64,000 bases of DNA, from contig NZ_JOEK01000009.1 in the NCBI RefSeq assembly GCF_000719135.1, forward strand, positions 62,001-126,000, in the 5' to 3' direction. Both the position numbers and the translations under genes were made by a program. A model generated the notes under the pieces. That model saw nothing but the letters and a program-made list of their open reading frames with translations, was not told the origin of the DNA and searched no databases. Positions 32,061-38,974 of the stretch are shown here, in pieces (position 1 is the stretch's first letter; the number at the start of each line of letters is the position of its first letter). The DNA is from Streptomyces avicenniae. Lineage in GTDB: Bacteria > Actinomycetota > Actinomycetes > Streptomycetales > Streptomycetaceae.

Positions 32061-32252
32061 CTAGAGCAGGTGATCGGCCTTTCCAGCCTTGATGTCACGG
32101 ATCAGCGTCTGGAGAGCTTCACGGGTATCGATGAGGTGGCGCTCCTCCTGACCAGCGACCGCTATGTACCCCTTGCCATCGGCGTCCGTGCCAATGCGGA
32201 AGCAGCTCGAACTCTCCGCGCAAAAGGGCTCTTCCCAAGTGATGTCAGCCAC
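32061..32252 (-). CDS. DUF397 protein, copy 2
   Basis: 63 residues, same length as the other two copies. It differs from copy 1 mainly around S-S-S-C-F-R-I and H-L-I-D-T-R. GTG 32252 with GGGAGAG upstream. It sits exactly 292 bases from copy 1, so gene plus leader were duplicated as a unit. The hairpin that follows copy 1 is degraded here, allowing readthrough. Confidence 0.88.
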   Translation of the reverse strand: MADITWEEPFCAESSSCFRIGTDADGKGYIAVAGQEERHLIDTREALQTLIRDIKAGKADHLL

Positions 32253-32315
32253 GACATGCTCTCCCATCCCAGTGCCAGTCAAGCCCAGCACGAAATCACC
32301 GGACCTGACATAACC
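32253..32315 (-). repeat. 63-base leader repeat, copy 2
   Basis: Second copy of the 63-base element, upstream of DUF397 copy 2. It is identical to 31961-32023, and the match extends further with single changes. Confidence 0.9.
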
Positions 32316-32353
32316 GTGACAGAAACAGCCAGGTCGCTCCCACCCCCGGACTG

Positions 32354-32545
32354 CTACAGCAGATGGTCGGCCTTCCCGGCTTTGATGTCACGGATCAGCG
32401 TCTGGAGAGCTTCACGGGTGTCGGTGAGGTGGTGCTCCTCCTGACCAGCGACCGCTATGTACGCGTTGCCGTCGGTGTCGGTGCCGATGCGGAAGCAGTT
32501 GTTACCCTCCGCGCAGAAGGGCTCTTCCCAAGTGATGTCAGCCAT
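32354..32545 (-). CDS. DUF397 protein, copy 3 (next to the regulator)
   Basis: 63 residues with G-N-N-C-F-R-I-G-T-D-T-D-G-N-A-Y-I-A and the shared C-terminus. ATG 32545 starts 11 bases after the stop of the XRE regulator, with AAGGAA upstream, so the two are one transcriptional unit. This is the ancestral position in XRE-DUF397 pairs; the other copies probably derive from it. Confidence 0.9.
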   Translation of the reverse strand: MADITWEEPFCAEGNNCFRIGTDTDGNAYIAVAGQEEHHLTDTREALQTLIRDIKAGKADHLL

Positions 32546-32556
32546 GGTCCGGTTCC

Positions 32557-33408
32557 TTAGAGGTCGCGCATGATGCTGTGGATGAACTCCCGGGATGCGT
32601 CCGGCGACAGGCATTCCCTGTCCATCCAGCTCAGGTGAGCCCGGTACTTGTCCAGTTGACGGTCGGCATGCATGAACTCGGGCCCGTGAGCCGAGTCGAG
32701 CTGTGCCGTGTCCAGCTGAGGCACGGCCCCTTCCGTGTAGAGGAGCGCATGCCCTGCTCCGGGGAAGCTGCCTCGTTCCACGGGCACCACCCGTACGACG
32801 ACGCCATCCCTCTCGCTCGCCTCGATCAGCGTCTTGAGCTGGTCCCTGGTCGCCTCGCGCCCGCCGAAGAGCATACGGAGAGCCGCCTCGTGCACGTAGC
32901 CGATGTATCCGACCGGATGATCACGCGTTAGCACCCGCTGGCGGTCCATCCGATGCGCCACGCGAAGTTCGATCTCCAGGCGTGAGAGCGCAGGCAGCGC
33001 GGTCGAGAAGACGCTGCGGGCGTAGTCCTCGGTCTGAAGCAGCCCTGGCACATGCACCGTCTGGATGGTCTGGATACGCGTGGCGTGCCACTCCAGTTCG
33101 GCGATGTCGAGCATGCCGGGCGACAGCCTGCCCCGGTACTCGTCCCACCAACGCGGCTGCGGCGGCTCGGTGAACTCCAGCAACGCGGCGAGATAGCGCT
33201 CGTCCACGCACTCGCAGTGCGTCGCCAGGGTGCGCAGGCGCTCAGGGCTGATGTTCCGGACGCCCGACTCGATGTTCGAGACCTTGCCCCGGTCGATACC
33301 GAGGAGCCCGGCGACGTATTCCGCCGTCAGACCGGCGTCGGTCCGCATCTTCTTGATCTCCGCGCCGAGTCGGCGCTGTCGCTGTGTGGGCGTGGTGCGA
33401 GGTGGCAT
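32557..33408 (-). CDS. XRE-family regulator with DUF5753 domain (Scr1-like)
   Basis: 283 residues. XRE helix-turn-helix at about residues 13-65 (L-T-A-E-Y-V-A-G-L-L-G-I-D-R-G-K-V-S-N-I-E). The DUF5753 domain follows from about 95 (A-T-R-I-Q-T-I-Q-T-V-H-V-P-G-L-L-Q-T-E-D-Y-A; G-Y-I-G-Y-V-H-E-A-A-L-R). Such proteins pair with DUF397 partners in toxin-antitoxin-like or developmental switches. GGAGGAGGGG precedes ATG 33408. Divergent from the GHKL-like gene. Confidence 0.92.
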   Translation of the reverse strand: MPPRTTPTQRQRRLGAEIKKMRTDAGLTAEYVAGLLGIDRGKVSNIESGVRNISPERLRTLATHCECVDERYLAALLEFTEPPQPRWWDEYRGRLSPGMLDIAELEWHATRIQTIQTVHVPGLLQTEDYARSVFSTALPALSRLEIELRVAHRMDRQRVLTRDHPVGYIGYVHEAALRMLFGGREATRDQLKTLIEASERDGVVVRVVPVERGSFPGAGHALLYTEGAVPQLDTAQLDSAHGPEFMHADRQLDKYRAHLSWMDRECLSPDASREFIHSIMRDL

Positions 33409-33700
33409 CGAGCACCCCTCCTCCTTGGTACGCGGTCCAGTCTGCCGGGTAGGGGAACAGTAATTCTATGGTGGCAAAGTTCCACTGGCTCGGTGGCGCA
33501 TGTTGCAGCATGTGCTCTACCTTAAGTGATGCGGCGTTCACGTACGGCGAGAGCGAAGAGCATCACGCGAGCCTGCCCGGAGTCTTCCTCCCCCGGGAGG
33601 GGCGGGGTCGCGGCGGGGGGACGGGCCACGGCCTCGTCGTCCGCTGAACGCGTCGATCTGTCCGCGTCACCATCCACCGCACCAGCGAGCGGAGTTGCCC

Positions 33701-34297
33701 ATGTACGACAACGCGTCCATCCCCACACCGGTCACGCACGGACCGGGCAGCCATGCCCCCCACCTCGTCGCGCCCTTCCCCCTGTACTCCGCCCCGAGGT
33801 TCGGCCAGTGCCCGCCCCCGGCCCCGGACCTCGCCGAGCCGTCGCCGACGAACCTCCTCTACGCCCTGACGCTCCCCTCCGCCTCCGGCACCCCCGACGT
33901 CGCGCAGGAATCGGCCGAGGTCATGTTCGACATCCACGGCGTCGAGGACGAACTGCTCGACCCGTCGCTGCGGCTCGTCCACGAACTCGCCATCCACGCC
34001 TGCCGGTTCACCGGGGCCGGACAGATGATCCACCTCGCGCTGCGCCGCACGCGGGCCGCGTTCGAGATCACCGCCCACGACATGCACGCCGCCCACACCC
34101 ACCGCCACCTCGCCGCCGTCTGCGACAAGCGGCGCACATCCTCCCTCGCGGAGGTCCGCGACCTCGTGGACAAGCGCCTCGGCGCCTGGGGCTACGCCCC
34201 CGCCTGCCCACCCGCCGCCGGAACCTCCACCTGGGCCACGCTCCCCCACCCCGCACCCACGCCGGACACACCGGCGGACCACCGGATCGCGGCCTGA
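33701..34297 (+). CDS. GHKL/anti-sigma-like protein, degenerate
   Basis: 198 residues. L-R-L-V-H-E-L-A-I-H-A-C-R-F-T lies where RsbW-type ATPases have an E-L-x-x-N-A-x-x-H motif, but the ATP-binding Asn is His and no G1 box is clear. The ends are Pro-rich. XRE-DUF397 loci in Streptomyces often carry an ATP-binding regulator of this kind, and the divergent placement fits. A CGGAG site is about six bases ahead of ATG 33701. Confidence 0.55.
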   Translation: MYDNASIPTPVTHGPGSHAPHLVAPFPLYSAPRFGQCPPPAPDLAEPSPTNLLYALTLPSASGTPDVAQESAEVMFDIHGVEDELLDPSLRLVHELAIHACRFTGAGQMIHLALRRTRAAFEITAHDMHAAHTHRHLAAVCDKRRTSSLAEVRDLVDKRLGAWGYAPACPPAAGTSTWATLPHPAPTPDTPADHRIAA

Positions 34298-34414
34298 ACG
34301 GCAGCCTGAACAGCAGCCCGAGCGGACGCCGTCGCACGCGGCCCCGGGAGGCCGCGCGGGATCACCCGTACGGGGCAACAGCGGAAGAGTCCTCGCCCCC
34401 GAAGAACAAAAAAC

Positions 34415-34444
34415 TGGTGCGGGAGCCGCGGGGCTCCCGCACCA
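34415..34444 (-). terminator. intrinsic terminator of the GH97 gene
   Basis: TGGTGCGGGAGCC-GCGG-GGCTCCCGCACCA, a 13-base perfect stem. On the minus strand it is followed by TTTTTTG, the only classical hairpin-plus-T-tract terminator I see in the window. It lies 28 bases after the GH97 stop. Confidence 0.85.
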
Positions 34445-34471
34445 GGAATGCCGTGCGTCAGAGGCGGTGCG

Positions 34472-36580
34472 TCAGGGGTTGGCGGTGGCCGCCCCGAGGC
34501 GCGGGAGGGTCGCGAGGTCGTCGCGCGTCGCGGGGCGGAAGCGGACGGCCTGGCCGCCGCTGCGCACGAGTTCGGCGGTGAACGTGTCAGCGGCCGTGAC
34601 GAGCGTGCGGGTGACGGCGAGCGCGGTCGGGTTCGTCTCGTAGTCGGCGTCCGGCGCGTCCGTGTACGCCTCGGCGACCCAGTCGCCCGCGCCGAGGAAC
34701 GACAGCGGGTAGCGGAGCGTCCTGGCGTGCTCGCCGGTCATCGCGCCGGTGAACCACTCGTCGCCCGAGCGGCGCGCGGTGACGAGGTGGTCGCCGACCT
34801 CGGCGGCCAGCACCTCGGTACGGTCCCAGCGGGCCGGGACGTCACGGATGAACTGGAGCCCCGGCGCGCCCCGGTAGTGCTCCGGCAGGTCGGCGGCCAT
34901 CTGGAGGCCCGAGAAGTAGGTGACGTAGTAGGCGAGTTGCTTGCCCACCGTGGTGTGGACGCGGCGGCCGAGGCGCTGCGGGTCCCACAGGATGTCCATG
35001 ATGCCCGGCGTGTAGTCCATGGGGCCGGACAGGCCGCGCGTGAACGGCAGGATCAGCGTGTGTTCCGGCGAGTTGCCCTCGCTGAACGCGTCCCACTCCT
35101 GGCCGCGCACCGCCTCGCGGGACAGGGCGTTGGGGTAGGTGCGCATCTCGCCGCTGGCGTGGACGCACTCGTGGCAGTTGACGTTGATGCGGTGCTCGGC
35201 GGCGGCCTCCAGGACGCGCCGGTAGTGGTTGACCATGTACTGGTCGTAGTGGTTGTGGCCGGGGATGTCGCCGACGTACCCGGTCTTCACGTAGTTGACG
35301 CCGAGCCGCTCGTAGAGGGCGAACGCCTCGTCGAGCTGGGCCTCGTAGTTCTCGACGTTGGCGCCCGTCTCGTTGTGCATGATGAACTCGACGCCCTTGG
35401 CGTCCGCGTAGGCGACGACGGCCTCCAGGTCGAAGTCGGCCGTGGAGCGGGTGAACGACTGGTCGCCCCAGTCGCCGCCCCAGCCCTCGTTCCAGCCCTC
35501 GGCGAGCAGGCCCTCGATGCCGTTGGCGGCGGCGAAGTCGATGTAGCGCTTGGCACGTTCGGTGGTCGCGCCGTGCCGCGGCCCGGTCTCCCAGGTCGCC
35601 TGGTCCTGCTGCATCACCCACCAGATGCCGACGTACTTGACCGGCTCGATCCACGAGGTGTCGGTGTCGCAGATCCGGCAGGGCGGGTTCAGGTTCTCCA
35701 GCAGGTGCGAGGCGACGAGCCCGGCCGCGTCCTGGGTGACGGTCAGCACGCGCCAGGGCAGGGCGCGGCCGGTGCCGGTGACGACGGCGGCCTCGCGGCC
35801 CGGGGTCGGGACGAGTTCCGCGTGGAGGCGTCCGTCCCGTGGCACGACGGTCATGGCGGCGTAGTCGGTGAGGTCGGCCTCGTGGACCGACAGGTGGGTG
35901 CCGTCCGCGTAGCGGAAGGTGACGGGCGCGTTGCTCGCGCCCATGGCGCTGACGGGGGTCGAACGCCAGGCGTTCTCGTCGGAGTTGTCGTCGCGCGGGG
36001 TCCACCAGGCGGTCGGGTCGCCGGTGAGGGCGAACTCGGTGGCCTCGTCGATGATCTCCAGCGACCGCAGGCCGCGCTGGCGCGGCACCTCGTAGCGGAA
36101 GGCCACGCCGTCGTCGTAGGCGCGGGCGACGAGACGGAACGTGCGGCCGTCGCGCTGCCGCAGCTCGACCGTCAGTTCCTCGTGGCGGTCGCGGACCTCC
36201 GCATCGGCCCCCCACACCGGCCGCCAGGTGCTGTCGTGCGAACGGGTCCGGTGGCCGGTGATCCTGACGTCGCCGCCCAGCAGCGTGCCGTCGGTGAGCC
36301 GCAGTCCGAGTCCCGAGGGGGCCACCAGGACGGCGCCCGCCCGGGAGACGCCGTAGGTGAGCCGTCCGTCCAGGACCGAGACCGCGAGCGTCAGCGTCCC
36401 GTCCGGCGAGGTGACCGCGGGGCCCTCGGTGAGGAGCGCGGCCTGCGCGGCGGGGTCCGCGGCGGGGCGCGGCGCCGCGCTGGAGGGGACGGCCGAGAGC
36501 GTGAGGAGGAGCATCGCGAGCACGGCCGTCAGGGCGGTGACGGGGCGTACGGCGTGTGGTGGGCGCAGCGGATCTGACAC
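34472..36580 (-). CDS. secreted glycoside hydrolase family 97 (alpha-glucosidase-like)
   Basis: 702 residues. Sec signal with hydrophobic stretch at about 15-34 and A-A cleavage region. A GH97 N-terminal beta-sandwich, a catalytic barrel and a C-terminal sheet follow. V-K-T-G-Y-V-G-D-I, V-N-C-H-E-C-V-H and A-V-R-G-Q-E-W-D-A-F correspond to the region of the catalytic Glu pair of inverting SusB-type enzymes; the retaining branch's Asp position (V-K-V-D-F) is Gly. So inverting alpha-glucosidase activity is likely. The GTG start at 36580 has GGAG about 12 bases upstream. Its C-terminus is duplicated as a remnant at 31455. Confidence 0.88.
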   Translation of the reverse strand: MSDPLRPPHAVRPVTALTAVLAMLLLTLSAVPSSAAPRPAADPAAQAALLTEGPAVTSPDGTLTLAVSVLDGRLTYGVSRAGAVLVAPSGLGLRLTDGTLLGGDVRITGHRTRSHDSTWRPVWGADAEVRDRHEELTVELRQRDGRTFRLVARAYDDGVAFRYEVPRQRGLRSLEIIDEATEFALTGDPTAWWTPRDDNSDENAWRSTPVSAMGASNAPVTFRYADGTHLSVHEADLTDYAAMTVVPRDGRLHAELVPTPGREAAVVTGTGRALPWRVLTVTQDAAGLVASHLLENLNPPCRICDTDTSWIEPVKYVGIWWVMQQDQATWETGPRHGATTERAKRYIDFAAANGIEGLLAEGWNEGWGGDWGDQSFTRSTADFDLEAVVAYADAKGVEFIMHNETGANVENYEAQLDEAFALYERLGVNYVKTGYVGDIPGHNHYDQYMVNHYRRVLEAAAEHRINVNCHECVHASGEMRTYPNALSREAVRGQEWDAFSEGNSPEHTLILPFTRGLSGPMDYTPGIMDILWDPQRLGRRVHTTVGKQLAYYVTYFSGLQMAADLPEHYRGAPGLQFIRDVPARWDRTEVLAAEVGDHLVTARRSGDEWFTGAMTGEHARTLRYPLSFLGAGDWVAEAYTDAPDADYETNPTALAVTRTLVTAADTFTAELVRSGGQAVRFRPATRDDLATLPRLGAATANP

Positions 36581-36847
36581 GATCTGTTCACTCCAGGGTG
36601 GTGCACTCCTCCCCCGTGGAGCACGGACGCCGGTACGCGGCGGGCAGGGCCGGGAGGGGTGGTGCAGGACGCGCGCCGCACGGCGCGGCGCGCGGGGGAC
36701 GCCGGGCTGCTGAGCCCGTCCCGTCCCGGCGCGCGCCGGGACGTGCTCCCGCCGCCCCGGGCCACGGGCGCGGTTCCGGGTGCCGGGGCGGTGTGGCGGG
36801 CCGCGCAGCGGGCGGCCCGCCGAACTCACCGCGCAGGGACGGTTATC

Positions 36848-37000
36848 ATGGCCAAGCCCCCGAACTTTTGCGGCAGATCCGGCAATTGCGACATCCTGCA
36901 CCACCCTACCGCCGGACGGCGCGCGGACCCGGCCAGGACACGTCGCCGACGCGTCCTCCGGGTCCTGGAGAGCTGGCGGGAGAGCTGGGCCGTGACCTAG
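36848..37000 (+). CDS. candidate 50-residue protein with two cysteines
   Basis: A frame from ATG 36848 with AGGGACGG about eight bases upstream. The N-terminal F-C-G-R-S-G-N-C-D-I-L carries both cysteines; an Arg-rich helix and a W-R-E-S-W-A tail follow. About four fifths of codons end in G or C. Its TAG stop shares the bases CTAG with the convergent MFS stop. Nothing similar is recognised. It is the only coding-like stretch in the 416 bases between the GH97 and MFS genes, which otherwise hold only G+C-rich sequence. Confidence 0.35.
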   Translation: MAKPPNFCGRSGNCDILHHPTAGRRADPARTRRRRVLRVLESWRESWAVT

Positions 37001-38238
37001 GCGACGGACTCCTCGACGGAGGACGGCGCGGGCAGCCGGGTGCGCTCGGCCCAGGCGGCGACGGACGGGGCCGCAGCCCCTGCGGCCAGCAGCAGCGCGG
37101 AGAAGGCCAGCCAGCCGGGCCAGCCGAGCCCGGCGATGAGCGCCGTGGCCAGCGCGGGCGTCACGACGGTCCCCAACTGCGTGGACATGCCGAACATGCC
37201 CTGGTACTGGCCCTGCGCGTGGTCGGGGGCCAGGCCGTAGGCGAGCGACCAGGCCCCGGCGCTGTAGAACATCTCGCCGCCCACGTGGATCAGCGCGCCG
37301 ACGACCAGGAGCACCACGGCGAGCCAGGTCGGCTGACCGGCCGCCATCGCGAAGAACGCGCAGCACACGGCCAGCAGCACGCCCGATCTGCGCAGCGCGC
37401 GGGCGCCGCCCGCCACCTCCTCGCTCCCCCGGCCCGCGCGGACCTGGAAGAGGACGACGACCACCGAGTTGAGGATGATGAGGATCGAGTAGAGCCAGGT
37501 GGGGGCCGAGGTCTCGTCCGTCATCCAGATCGGCAGCGCCACGGTGAGGATGCCGATGTTCATGATGAGGACGGAGTTGAGCAGGGCGACGAACACGTAG
37601 GGCACGTCGCGCAGCACGACCCACTGCGGGCCGCCGTCCGTCCCGCGCGGCACCGGCGGGACCTGCGGCACCGTCAGGTAGGCGAGCCCTGCCGCGATGA
37701 ACAGGACGCCACCGGCGACCAGCATCACGGTGTACGACGTCCGGCTGTCGAAGTACAGGGCGACGGCGCCTCCGGCGGCGCCGAGGGAGACGCCCAGGTT
37801 GCTGACGGCCCGCATGTACGACCAGGCGCGGACGCGTTCCTTCTGCGGTATCAGCCCGGCGACCAGCGCGCCGCGCGCCGCGTCCGTCGAGGACTCGGCG
37901 GCCAGCGCCAGGCTGGTGACGAGGACGAGGCCGGGGAAGTTCTGCACGAACCCGTAGCAGCAGGTGAACGCGCCGAGCAGCAGCAGGCAGACGACCGTCA
38001 TGTTGCGCGGGCCCAGCAGGTCGGCCAGCCGTCCGGCCGGGATGCTGGCCGCCATGCCGACCGCCGCGCCGATGGTCAGCGCGAGGCCGACCTGCGCCGC
38101 CGGGAGGTCCACGGCGCGCGTGAAGAAGAGCACGCTGACCGTCATGAGGATGCCGTGGGCCGACGTCTTCGACAGGTTGCTCAGGCACAGAACGCGGACG
38201 ATCCCCTTGGGCGGGATGATGTCCTGGAGGAACGACAC
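36997..38238 (-). CDS. MFS transporter between glycosidase genes
   Basis: 413 residues, 12 hydrophobic segments, with motif-A-like G-R-L-A-D-L-L-G-P-R-N between helices 2 and 3. GTG 38238 is preceded by TAGGAGATTTC. Placement between GH95 and GH97 suggests uptake of released sugar, but the sequence resembles 12-helix exporters, so the direction is uncertain. Confidence 0.82.
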   Translation of the reverse strand: MSFLQDIIPPKGIVRVLCLSNLSKTSAHGILMTVSVLFFTRAVDLPAAQVGLALTIGAAVGMAASIPAGRLADLLGPRNMTVVCLLLLGAFTCCYGFVQNFPGLVLVTSLALAAESSTDAARGALVAGLIPQKERVRAWSYMRAVSNLGVSLGAAGGAVALYFDSRTSYTVMLVAGGVLFIAAGLAYLTVPQVPPVPRGTDGGPQWVVLRDVPYVFVALLNSVLIMNIGILTVALPIWMTDETSAPTWLYSILIILNSVVVVLFQVRAGRGSEEVAGGARALRRSGVLLAVCCAFFAMAAGQPTWLAVVLLVVGALIHVGGEMFYSAGAWSLAYGLAPDHAQGQYQGMFGMSTQLGTVVTPALATALIAGLGWPGWLAFSALLLAAGAAAPSVAAWAERTRLPAPSSVEESVA

Positions 38239-38247
38239 CGAAATCTC

Positions 38248-38655
38248 CTAGATGGCAGCTCCCGCCGTGCCCGCGGGGGCGGGCGGCGGCAGGTCCGGGC
38301 TGATGCGCGGCCGACCGGCCGTGCCGTCCGCGTCCGGCGGCCCGACGTCCCGGGGCCGGGGGTCGCCCGGCGTCTGGGGGACGGGGGGCGGCGGCCGGTG
38401 CGGGGCGCGGTGCGGGGCCTGATGCTGCGCCGGGCCGCGGGAGCGGTCGGCGGGTTCGGTGTCGCCTCCTGGCCGCGTGGCGGCCTTGGCGGCTGGGTGG
38501 CGGGGTCCGGCGTGGTGCGCGCCGTGCGGGGCGCGGGGGCGCGGCCAGGCGGGGGCGGCGGGCGCCGAGGGGGGACGGTGCGCGCGCTCGACGGCCGTGA
38601 GCCGCGCCGTGGCGGACCTGGCGGAGCACGCGTAGCGCCTCGGGGCCTCGGCCAC
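38248..38655 (-). CDS. candidate Pro/Ala-rich protein upstream of the MFS gene
   Basis: 135 residues from GTG 38655, ending nine bases before the MFS start. Composition is Pro, Ala and Arg rich with no domain and no clear ribosome site. Extreme G+C content makes long open frames easy here, so this may be chance. The remaining DNA up to 38888 shows nothing supportable. Confidence 0.25.
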   Translation of the reverse strand: MAEAPRRYACSARSATARLTAVERAHRPPSAPAAPAWPRPRAPHGAHHAGPRHPAAKAATRPGGDTEPADRSRGPAQHQAPHRAPHRPPPPVPQTPGDPRPRDVGPPDADGTAGRPRISPDLPPPAPAGTAGAAI

Positions 38656-38888
38656 GGGCTGCCCTCCCGGCGTGCGCGACGGCGCCCGGTGGGGCGCGTC
38701 GGCCCGCGTGGTCGTGGGCGGTTCCTGCCGCCGCGGTGTCGGTGTGGAGCGGGTCGGTGCGCCGGTGCGGCCCTGGCGTGCTCGCGCGGGGCGGCGTCGG
38801 CGCGCGTGCCATCGTACGAGGTGCCCCCGCGCGGCGACAGGCCACCTCCGCTCTGCGGTCCTCCTCCTTCCGGGAGTTACGGCCCCGG

Positions 38889-38923
38889 GTGGGCAGCCGC
38901 CGCGCCGGGCGGCGGCTGCCCAC
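38889..38923 (-). terminator. hairpin after the GH95 gene
   Basis: GTGGGCAGCCGCCGC-N5-GCGGCGGCTGCCCAC, a 15-base perfect stem about 50 bases beyond the GH95 stop. Confidence 0.75.
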
Positions 38924-38974
38924 GGCCGGGGCCGTGCGGTTCTGCTGCGGGCTGCTGGCGGTTCTGCTGCAGCA

